Part shown: positions 14,113 to 20,998 of the stretch, one piece after another | Layout of the letters: each line of letters begins with the position of its first letter | Position numbering within the stretch: the first letter of the stretch is position 1 | Origin: Stenotrophomonas sp. UBA2302 | GTDB lineage: Bacteria; Pseudomonadota; Gammaproteobacteria; Xanthomonadales; Xanthomonadaceae | NCBI GenBank assembly: GCA_002345545.1 | Contig: DDVW01000053.1 | Span: 196,545 to 232,375, forward strand | Direction: 5' to 3' | DNA: 35,831 nucleotides | Made by a program: the position numbers and the translations under genes | Notes under the pieces: generated by a model | The model's input: only the letters and a program-made list of their open reading frames with translations | The model's database searches: none | Told to the model about the DNA's origin: nothing

Positions 14113-15501
14113 TTACAGGTCGAACACTTTGCCCGGATTCATCAGGCCGTTGGGATCGAACGCACGCTTCACCCCGCGCATCAGCGCGATTTCGGCCTCG
14201 TCACGGGTGCTGGACAGGTAGGCCTTCTTGACCAGACCGATCCCGTGTTCAGCCGAGATGCTGCCGTGGAAACGCTGCAGCACCTGTGCCAGCAGTTTGG
14301 TCACCTGCTCGCACTGCGCCAGGAAATCGGCATCGGAAGTCTCATCAGGCTTGAGCACGTTGATATGCAGGTTGCCGTCACCGATATGGCCGAACCAGAC
14401 CACTTCAAAGTGCGGGTAGGCGCCGTTGATCAGCGCCTGGGTCTCGGCCAGGAACGCCGGCATCGCCGAGATCCGCACCGACACGTCATTCTTGTACGGC
14501 TTGTAGCGGGCCACCGATTCGGTGATGCCCTCGCGCAGGCGCCACAACTGCTGCGCCTGCGCCTCGCTGGCACTGATCACGCCGTCCAGCACCCAGCCCT
14601 GCTCCATGCAGTGCTCGAACGCCGCCAGCGCGGCGGCCTCGCCGGCCTCGTCGGCCGAGGCGTATTCGGTGACCACGTAATACGGGTGGATCTCGTCGAA
14701 CGGGTACTGCGCGCCATGCGCGGTGACGTGCTTGACCGCCAGATCGGTGAAGAACTCGAATGCCTCCAGCTGCAGCCGCTCGCGGAATGCGGAAAACACC
14801 TGCATCAGCACCTCGAACGAGGGCAGCGCCAGCAGCATCACGTTGGTCGCCGGTGGCGGGTCGGTCAGCTTCACCGTCGCCTCGACCACGATCCCCAGCG
14901 TGCCTTCCGAACCGATCATCAGCTGGCGGAAATCGAAGCCACTGGAATTCTTGATCAGCCCCTTGTTCAGCTCCAGCAGCTCGCCGTTGCCGGCCACCAC
15001 CTTCAGCCCGGCGATCCACTCGCGGGTGTTGCCGTAGCGGATCACGCGGATGCCGCCGGCATTGGTGGCGATATTGCCGCCGATCGAACAGGAACCGCGC
15101 GCAGCGAAATCCACCGGGTAGATCAATCCATGCTCACGCGCTTCGTTGTGCAGCGCTTCCAGCGGCATCCCCGCCTGCACGGTCAGCGTGCGGTCCACCG
15201 CGTCGAAGGCCAGCGGCTTGTTCATCCGCTCCAGGCTCAGCACCAGCTCGCCGTTGGCCGCCACCGCGCCGCCCGACAGGCCGGTACGGCCGCCCGAGGG
15301 CACTACCGCCACCTTGTGTTCATTGGCCCAGCGCACCACCGCCTGCACTTCGGCCACCGTGCCCGGCAGCGCGATGGCCAGCGGCGCCGGGGTCCAGCGC
15401 CGGGTCCAGTCGCGTCCGTAGTGTTCCAGGTCGGCGGCATCGGTTTTCAGGCGCAGGTCCGGACAGGTCTGCAGCAGCAGGGACAGGCGTGGATCGGTCA
15501 T
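14113..15501 (-). CDS. FAD-binding oxidoreductase, probable D-2-hydroxyglutarate dehydrogenase
   Basis: This 462-residue flavoenzyme is of the GlcD/D-lactate dehydrogenase/D2HGDH group. The FAD domain shows P-S-G-G-R-T-G-L-S-G-G, G-S-C-S-I-G-G-N-I-A-T-N-A-G-G and G-S-E-G-T-L-G-I-V. The C-terminal domain has metal-ligand motifs G-H-I-G-D-G-N-L-H and A-E-H-G-I-G and ends N-P-N-G-L-M-N-P-G-K-V. The gene is divergent from serA. In pseudomonads SerA makes D-2-hydroxyglutarate while regenerating NAD, and D2HGDH removes it, which favours this substrate over glycolate or D-lactate. The start was set at ATG 15501 (M-T-D-P-R-L); a longer frame reaches 15585 but looks unlike the family. Confidence 0.8.
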   Translation of the reverse strand: MTDPRLSLLLQTCPDLRLKTDAADLEHYGRDWTRRWTPAPLAIALPGTVAEVQAVVRWANEHKVAVVPSGGRTGLSGGAVAANGELVLSLERMNKPLAFDAVDRTLTVQAGMPLEALHNEAREHGLIYPVDFAARGSCSIGGNIATNAGGIRVIRYGNTREWIAGLKVVAGNGELLELNKGLIKNSSGFDFRQLMIGSEGTLGIVVEATVKLTDPPPATNVMLLALPSFEVLMQVFSAFRERLQLEAFEFFTDLAVKHVTAHGAQYPFDEIHPYYVVTEYASADEAGEAAALAAFEHCMEQGWVLDGVISASEAQAQQLWRLREGITESVARYKPYKNDVSVRISAMPAFLAETQALINGAYPHFEVVWFGHIGDGNLHINVLKPDETSDADFLAQCEQVTKLLAQVLQRFHGSISAEHGIGLVKKAYLSSTRDEAEIALMRGVKRAFDPNGLMNPGKVFDL

Positions 15502-15616
15502 GGCGACAACGGCGTTGGCAAGGTGAAAGCACTCAAGCCTGACAGCCACCGCGCGTGGCGTCCAGCCTTCCCCGCCCGACGCCACATGAAGAAATCACAT
15601 TCACCTGAAACCTTTC

Positions 15617-15632
15617 GGAATCAAGGGATTCC
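15617..15632. repeat. Perfect inverted repeat in the serA/dehydrogenase intergenic region
   Basis: GGAATC-AAGG-GATTCC is a perfect 6+6 inverted repeat with a 4-base centre. It could be an operator for either divergent gene, or a small hairpin; on the minus strand it covers the stop codon of the short frame 15621-15671. Confidence 0.35.
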
Positions 15633-15671
15633 AGCATGGCGCAGCGCACAAATCGGGATTATTTCTGGCAT
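15621..15671 (-). CDS. Possible 16-residue leader peptide ahead of the dehydrogenase gene
   Basis: On the minus strand an ideal Shine-Dalgarno, AAAGGAGGTG (15687-15678), is followed after 6 bases by ATG and a 16-codon frame reading M-P-E-I-I-P-I-C-A-L-R-H-A-G-I-P, ending in TGA inside a hairpin. The dehydrogenase start lies 120 bases downstream. The peptide has no serine codons, so a serine attenuator is unlikely. The ribosome site is the strongest evidence; coincidence with the serA leader (where the same bases read as anti-Shine-Dalgarno) cannot be excluded. Confidence 0.25.
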   Translation of the reverse strand: MPEIIPICALRHAGIP

Positions 15672-15708
15672 AGTCGACACCTCCTTTCCCCACTCTCACG
15701 CCGCCATC

Positions 15709-16950
15709 ATGTCGCCGAAGAAGACCTCGTTCCCGAAGCAGGACATCCGCGTTTTGTTGCTCGAGGGGGTCAGCCAGACCGCCGTGGATACCTTCAAGGC
15801 GGCGGGCTATTCGCAGATCGAATACCACGCCAAGGCACTGCCGGAAGACGAGTTGAAAGCCCGCATCGCCGAGGCCCACATCATCGGCCTGCGCTCGCGC
15901 ACCCAGCTCAACGCCGAAACCCTGGCCCATGCCAAGCGCCTGATGGCGATCGGCTGCTTCTGCATCGGCACCAACCAGGTCGACCTGGAAGCGGCGGAAC
16001 TGGCCGGCATCCCGGTGTTCAACGCGCCCTACTCCAACACCCGCTCGGTGGCTGAACTGGTCATCGCCGAGGCGATCATGCTCACCCGTGGTGTGCCGCA
16101 GAAGAACGCCGAATGCCACCGTGGCGGCTGGTCCAAATCGGCCGAAGGCAGCCACGAGGTGCGTGGCAAGACACTGGGCATCATCGGCTACGGCCATATC
16201 GGCACCCAGGTCGGCGTGCTGGCCGAGGCGCTGGGCATGCACGTGATCTTCCATGACATCGAGACCAAGCTGTCGCTGGGCAATGCGCATCCGGCGGCCG
16301 GGCTGGACGACCTGCTCCAGCGTTCGGACATCGTCACCCTGCACGTGCCGGAAAACGCCTCCACCTTGTGGATGATCGGCGCTGCGCAACTGGCGAAGAT
16401 GAAGCCCGGTGCGCACCTGATCAATGCCGCGCGCGGCACCGTGGTGGATATCGATGCGCTGGATGCGGCACTGGGCTCCGGCCATATCGGTGGCGCCGCA
16501 GTGGACGTGTTCCCGGTCGAGCCCAAGGGCAACGGCGAGCGTTTCGAATCGCCGCTGATCGCCCACGACAACGTGATCCTGACCCCGCATGTGGGCGGCT
16601 CCACGCTGGAAGCACAGGAGAACATCGGCGTTGAAGTGGCGGCCAAGCTGGTGCGCTACAGCGACAACGGCTCGACCCTGTCGGCGGTGAACTTCCCGGA
16701 AGTGACCCTGCCCGAGCACGACCGCAGCCTGCGCCTGCTGCATATCCACCGCAACGTGCCGGGCGTGCTGTCCAAGATCAACGACATCTTCTCGCGCCAC
16801 AACCTCAACATCGACGGCCAGTTCCTGCGCACCGATCCCAAGGTCGGCTACGTGGTGATCGACATCAGCGCCACCGAGGCGCAGGCCGCAGCCATCCGCG
16901 AGGACCTGGCCGCGATCCCGGACACGCTGCGCACCCGCATCCTGTACTGA
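15709..16950 (+). CDS. serA: D-3-phosphoglycerate dehydrogenase
   Basis: This 413-residue cytoplasmic enzyme takes 3-phosphoglycerate to 3-phosphohydroxypyruvate, the first step of serine synthesis. The Rossmann motif G-I-I-G-Y-G-H-I-G-T-Q-V-G and catalytic residues Arg (N-A-A-R-G-T-V-V-D), Glu (F-P-V-E-P) and His (L-T-P-H-V-G-G-S-T) are all visible. An ACT domain occupies about residues 338-413 (L-L-H-I-H-R-N-V-P-G-V-L), as in the serine-inhibited E. coli type of similar length. The start was set at ATG 15709; the very long open frame upstream is antisense shadow. No Shine-Dalgarno precedes it; the leader instead contains CACCTCCTTT, which resembles the 16S 3' end. Confidence 0.94.
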   Translation: MSPKKTSFPKQDIRVLLLEGVSQTAVDTFKAAGYSQIEYHAKALPEDELKARIAEAHIIGLRSRTQLNAETLAHAKRLMAIGCFCIGTNQVDLEAAELAGIPVFNAPYSNTRSVAELVIAEAIMLTRGVPQKNAECHRGGWSKSAEGSHEVRGKTLGIIGYGHIGTQVGVLAEALGMHVIFHDIETKLSLGNAHPAAGLDDLLQRSDIVTLHVPENASTLWMIGAAQLAKMKPGAHLINAARGTVVDIDALDAALGSGHIGGAAVDVFPVEPKGNGERFESPLIAHDNVILTPHVGGSTLEAQENIGVEVAAKLVRYSDNGSTLSAVNFPEVTLPEHDRSLRLLHIHRNVPGVLSKINDIFSRHNLNIDGQFLRTDPKVGYVVIDISATEAQAAAIREDLAAIPDTLRTRILY

Positions 16951-16973
16951 TCCACCCGCTTGCGGGATAGCCA

Positions 16974-17001
16974 CCGGTGCCGGGCGCATCCCGGCCGCCG
17001 G
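16974..17001 (+). terminator. Stem-loop between convergent serA and NUDIX gene
   Basis: A 6-base-pair perfect stem (GCCGGG/CCCGGC, loop CGCAT) is extended by about five more pairs with one bulge and a wobble. It starts 24 bases after the serA stop and lies 42 bases beyond the NUDIX stop. There is no strong T-run. Confidence 0.45.
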
Positions 17002-17042
17002 TCGCCGCGGAGGTTGTTTCCGTTGCGGCGACAGCCTGCCGC

Positions 17043-17633
17043 TCAGGCCGTTGCCGCCAGCCAGTGCCGCGCCATCCGCCGCATCGATGCATCGCTGTCG
17101 TCGACCAGCCCGGCAATCTCCCGCCATTCCAGTGCCAGCGACTCCTCGCTGACGCTGAAGCGCTCCTCATGCCCTGCCACCACCACGTAACGGACGTCGT
17201 AGTGCCAGTGGCCCGGCACCTCGCCACGCGCGGGAATCCAGTGCCGGTCCAGATCGAATATCCGCGATGACGCCAGCACCAGCCCCGGCAGTCCCGACTC
17301 CTCCTGTGCCTCGCGCAATGCCACCGCGGCAAGGTCGTGATCGCCATCGGCATGTCCGCCCAGCTGCAACCAGCGCTGCAGTTTGCGGTGATGGGTCAGC
17401 AACACCCGCCGGCCATCACGGCTGACCAGCCACGCGCTGCCGGTGAAGTGTCCCGCCAGCCGCCCGCGGGTGAACGGATCACTCCCGGCCTCGTCCAGCA
17501 GTGCAAGGAACTGCTGCGCCACGTCATGCTGCTCCGGCAGCCGCCGGGCATGGTCCTGCAGCGCATCGCGCAGTGGCTGATCGTGTTCATGCATGACTGT
17601 AAGCACATTCCGGATATCCAACGTGGCGGCCAT
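17043..17633 (-). CDS. NUDIX hydrolase with atypical box
   Basis: This 196-residue protein has an N-terminal helical part (about 1-55) and a NUDIX fold (about 60-190). The box reads G-H-A-D-G-D-H-D-L-A-A-V-A-L-R-E-A-Q-E-E-S-G-L: the R-E-x-x-E-E-x-G-L half is intact, but the usual Glu five residues after the Gly is His. The substrate cannot be told from sequence; a nucleoside-diphosphate-linked compound is the family rule. The start is set at ATG 17633; an ATG 13 codons later (M-H-E-H-D) is possible. No clear ribosome site is seen for either. It is convergent with serA and divergent from the first permease. Confidence 0.8.
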   Translation of the reverse strand: MAATLDIRNVLTVMHEHDQPLRDALQDHARRLPEQHDVAQQFLALLDEAGSDPFTRGRLAGHFTGSAWLVSRDGRRVLLTHHRKLQRWLQLGGHADGDHDLAAVALREAQEESGLPGLVLASSRIFDLDRHWIPARGEVPGHWHYDVRYVVVAGHEERFSVSEESLALEWREIAGLVDDSDASMRRMARHWLAATA

Positions 17634-17681
17634 TATCGGTCGGGCATGTTGCACTTGCGCTTGTCGAGTCTGATGGCGTTT

Positions 17682-17701
17682 GGCAAGGTAACGCGGTTGC
17701 C
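17682..17701. promoter_or_regulatory. Inverted repeat upstream of the first APC permease
   Basis: GGCAA and TTGCC are separated by 10 bases in the 151-base divergent region between the NUDIX gene and the permease (ATG 17785). The spacing of one helical turn suits a dimeric regulator. No convincing -35/-10 pair was found nearby. Confidence 0.25.
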
Positions 17702-17784
17702 TGTCATTCAGGTTTAAAGCCTGCTGCAACGGCGCCGCCACTGCCTCGTGCATGCGCCAACACACAACCTGGGAATCAAGTGGA

Positions 17785-19260
17785 ATGCTGAAAGCTCTGT
17801 TGAGGGTCAAGCCGGTCGAACCGGCCGCACATGTCGATGCCGGCGAGCCGGTTGAAGGCGGTCTGGAAGGCGAAGCCACGCTCAAGCGCACCCTCACGGC
17901 CAAGCACCTGATCCTCCTGGGCATGGGCGCGGTGATCGGCGCCGGCATCTTCGTCGTCACCGGCCAGGCCGCGGCCAACCACGCCGGCCCGGCGATCATG
18001 CTGTCCTTCGTGCTGGCCGGGCTGGCCTGTGCGTTCGCCGGCCTGTGCTATGCCGAATTCGCGGCGATGATCCCGGTCTCCGGCAGCGCCTATTCCTATT
18101 CGTATGCCACCCTCGGCGAAGGCATGGCCTGGTTCATCGGCTGGTGCCTGGTGCTGGAATACCTGTTCGCCTCGGCTTCGGTGGCGGTGGGCTGGTCGGC
18201 CTACATGATCAGTTTCCTCACCACCACCTTGAACCTGCCCTTCCCCGATGCGTTGACCGCTGCACCGATCGACTGGAAAGGCGGCCAGTTCATCGCCTCC
18301 GGCAAGCTGTTCAACCTACCGGCGGTGCTGATCGTGGCGGCGATCTCCGGCCTGCTGTACGTCGGCGTCACCCAGTCCACCTTCGTCAACGCCGTCATCG
18401 TGGCGATCAAGGTCACGGTGATCTGCCTGTTCGTCGGCTTCGGCGCGATGTATGTGGACCCGGCCAACTGGACCCCCTTCATCCCCGACAACACCGGCAC
18501 TTTCGGCGAGTTCGGCTGGAGCGGCGTGTTGCGCGCGGCCTCCATCGTGTTCTTCGCCTACATCGGCTTCGATGCGGTGTCCACCGCCGCCGGTGAAACG
18601 AAGGACCCGCAGAAGAACATGCCGATCGGCCTGCTCGGCTCGCTGGCGGTATGTACGGTGATCTACATCGTCGTCTGCGCGGTGATGACCGGCCTGCTGT
18701 CCTACACCCAGCTCGGCACCGACAAGCCGGTCGCCACCGCGCTGGAGGCCTACGCCAAGCTGGCATGGCTGAAGACCTGGGTCGAGATCGGCGCCATCGC
18801 CGGCCTGTCCACGGTGATCCTGGTGATGATGATGGGCCAGACCCGCGTCGCCTACACCATTTCCCGCGACGGTCTGCTGCCACCGATCTTCGGCAAGGTC
18901 CATCCGAAGTTCCGCACCCCGCACTTGAGCACGGTCATCGTCGGCGTGGTCGCCGCCACGCTGGCCGGGCTGGTGCCGCTGAGCGTGCTCGGCGAACTGG
19001 TGGCCATGGGCACCCTGCTGGCCTTCGCCACGGTGTGTGTCGGCGTGCTGGTACTGCGCCGGACCAAACCCGACCTGCCGCGCTCATTCCGGGTGCCGGC
19101 GGTGTGGTTCATCGCCCCGGCCGGGACGCTGATCTGCCTGGGCCTGTTCGCGATGGCCTTCGCCGCGCACTGGCTGGTGTTCGTGCTGTGGACGCTGCTG
19201 GGACTGGTCATCTATTTCGGCTATGGCATCCGCCACAGCAAGCTCAACAAGCGCGCCTGA
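17785..19260 (+). CDS. APC-family amino-acid permease (CAT/YhdG-like)
   Basis: This 491-residue inner-membrane transporter has about 12 membrane helices. The first helix has G-M-G-A-V-I-G-A-G-I-F-V-V-T-G, the substrate-binding Gly-rich break of APC transporters. F-F-A-Y-I-G-F-D-A-V-S-T-A-A-G-E (helix 6) and the following K-D-P-Q-K-N-M-P-I-G loop are typical of the cationic amino-acid transporter branch. The start was set at ATG 17785 (M-L-K-A-L-L-R-V-K-P); an upstream in-frame ATG is less family-like. The amino acid carried is unknown. A close paralogue follows 74 bases downstream. Confidence 0.88.
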   Translation: MLKALLRVKPVEPAAHVDAGEPVEGGLEGEATLKRTLTAKHLILLGMGAVIGAGIFVVTGQAAANHAGPAIMLSFVLAGLACAFAGLCYAEFAAMIPVSGSAYSYSYATLGEGMAWFIGWCLVLEYLFASASVAVGWSAYMISFLTTTLNLPFPDALTAAPIDWKGGQFIASGKLFNLPAVLIVAAISGLLYVGVTQSTFVNAVIVAIKVTVICLFVGFGAMYVDPANWTPFIPDNTGTFGEFGWSGVLRAASIVFFAYIGFDAVSTAAGETKDPQKNMPIGLLGSLAVCTVIYIVVCAVMTGLLSYTQLGTDKPVATALEAYAKLAWLKTWVEIGAIAGLSTVILVMMMGQTRVAYTISRDGLLPPIFGKVHPKFRTPHLSTVIVGVVAATLAGLVPLSVLGELVAMGTLLAFATVCVGVLVLRRTKPDLPRSFRVPAVWFIAPAGTLICLGLFAMAFAAHWLVFVLWTLLGLVIYFGYGIRHSKLNKRA

Positions 19261-19334
19261 CCCCTTTCACGACCGGCGCCACGGGTGCCGGCTTCCCCGC
19301 GCATCGCCGCGCCTGACCAGTGAAGACCTGAAGC

Positions 19335-20780
19335 ATGTTCAAGCAACTGTGGGCCACCAAACATCCGCATGCCGCACACCAGGAGGCCGAAGGCCTGAGC
19401 CTGCGCCGCACACTCGGCCCATGGGGACTGACCGCACTGGGCATCGGCGCGGTGATCGGCGGCGGTATCTTCGTCATCACCGGCCAGGCCGCCGCCGAGC
19501 ACGCCGGTCCGGCGATCATGCTGTCCTTCGTGCTGGCGGCGATCTGCTGCGCATTCTGTGCGCTGGCCTATGCCGAATTCGCCTCGATGGTGCCGGTCTC
19601 CGGCAGCGCCTACACCTACACCTACGCCACCTTCGGCGAGTTGTCGGCCTGGTTCATCGGCTGGATGCTGGTACTGGAATACGGCGTCTCCGCCTCGGCG
19701 GTAGCGGTCAGCTGGACCGGCTATTTCCTCAGCCTGCTCAGCCATTTCGACATCCACCTGCCAGCCGCACTGGTCAGCGCCCCGCTGGACGCGCAGCTCA
19801 AGCCCACCGGTGCCATCGCCAATATCCCGGCTGCGGTGCTGGTGCTGCTGCTCACCTGGCTGTGCTATGTCGGCATCCGCAAGTCTTCGGCGATGAACAT
19901 GGCCATGGTGATCCTCAAGACCGGGCTGATCGTGCTGGTGATCTTCGCTGGCTGGAAGTACGTGGACCCGTCCAACTGGACGCCGTTCATCCCGGCCAAT
20001 GAAGGCCCGGGGAAATACGGTTTCGAAGGCGTGCTGCGTGGTGCGGCGATGGTGTTCTTCGCCTACATCGGCTTCGAGGCGGTGTCGGTGGCGGCGCAGG
20101 AGTCGCACAGGCCGCAGCGCGACATGCCCATCGGCATGCTGCTGTCACTGGTGGTGTGCACCGTGCTGTACATCGCCATGGCGGCGGTGATGACCGGCCT
20201 GGTGCCGTACCAGATGCTCGGTACCGCCGAGCCGGTGGTGACCGCGGTGGCCGCGCACCCCCAGCTGGGCTGGCTGCGTGTCATCGTCGAAGTCGGCGCA
20301 CTGATCGGCCTGTCCTCGGTGGTGCTGGTGATGATCATCGGCCAGCCGCGCATCTTCATGATCATGGGCCGCGACGGCCTGCTGCCGCCGGTGTTCACCC
20401 GCATCCATCCCAAGTACCGCACGCCGCACATCAACACCGTCATCACCGGTATCGGCATCGCCCTGCTGGCGGCGCTGTTTCCGCTGGACATCCTCGGTGA
20501 ACTGACCTCGATGGGCACCCTGATCGCGTTTGCCGCGGTCTGCGCCGGCGTGCTGGTGCTGCGCCGGACCCAGCCGGACCTGCCGCGCCCGTTCCGCATC
20601 CCGATGGCGTGGCTGGTCTGCAGCCTGGGCGTGCTCAGCTGCATCGCCCTGCTCACCGCGATGACCGCCCACAACTGGATGCTGATGGGCGTCTGGACGG
20701 CCACCGGTTTCATCATCTACTTCGTGTATGGCGTGCGCCACAGCAAGCTCAATGCCGCCAACAAAGCCAGCAAGAGCTGA
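19335..20780 (+). CDS. APC-family amino-acid permease, tandem paralogue
   Basis: This 481-residue transporter matches the preceding gene through most of its length: G-I-G-A-V-I-G-G-G-I-F-V-I-T-G-Q-A-A in helix 1, V-P-V-S-G-S-A-Y-T-Y-T-Y-A-T, F-F-A-Y-I-G-F-E-A-V-S-V-A-A-Q-E in helix 6, and R-H-S-K-L-N near the C-terminus. The helix 6 Asp-to-Glu and downstream changes could alter specificity. The N-terminus differs (M-F-K-Q-L-W-A-T-K-H-P). It is probably co-transcribed with its paralogue and ends 24 bases before a strong palindrome. Tandem duplication followed by divergence is inferred. Confidence 0.88.
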   Translation: MFKQLWATKHPHAAHQEAEGLSLRRTLGPWGLTALGIGAVIGGGIFVITGQAAAEHAGPAIMLSFVLAAICCAFCALAYAEFASMVPVSGSAYTYTYATFGELSAWFIGWMLVLEYGVSASAVAVSWTGYFLSLLSHFDIHLPAALVSAPLDAQLKPTGAIANIPAAVLVLLLTWLCYVGIRKSSAMNMAMVILKTGLIVLVIFAGWKYVDPSNWTPFIPANEGPGKYGFEGVLRGAAMVFFAYIGFEAVSVAAQESHRPQRDMPIGMLLSLVVCTVLYIAMAAVMTGLVPYQMLGTAEPVVTAVAAHPQLGWLRVIVEVGALIGLSSVVLVMIIGQPRIFMIMGRDGLLPPVFTRIHPKYRTPHINTVITGIGIALLAALFPLDILGELTSMGTLIAFAAVCAGVLVLRRTQPDLPRPFRIPMAWLVCSLGVLSCIALLTAMTAHNWMLMGVWTATGFIIYFVYGVRHSKLNAANKASKS

Positions 20781-20803
20781 CCTCCGCACGCAGGTTCGAT
20801 GAC

Positions 20804-20834
20804 CAAGGCCCGGGAGTGACACTCCCGGGCCTTG
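20804..20834. terminator. 31-base palindromic terminator after the permease genes
   Basis: CAAGGCCCGGGAGTG and CACTCCCGGGCCTTG flank a single A: 15 paired positions, about 13-14 usable with a small loop. TCTATT follows on the plus strand. It stands between the plus-strand permeases and the minus-strand carbohydrate locus and can act on both. The remaining 164 bases to 20998 show no gene. Confidence 0.78.
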
Positions 20835-20998
20835 TCTATTCCCACTTGCCTATATCCATTTGCGTACTGCCGTTATCCAACGCAGAGCAGAGCAGCGCGA
20901 CGCCTCGCGCAGCGAGCATCCGTCATCGATGCATCAGGCGGCACATCAGCGCACCGGCTTTCAGTGGTGCCGCTGGCGCTCGGTGGCAACTGCCCGGC

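Noticed and set aside
20781..20820. GGTTCGATGACC resembling a tRNA T-loop
   Set aside because: No matching acceptor, D or anticodon arms can be drawn around it.
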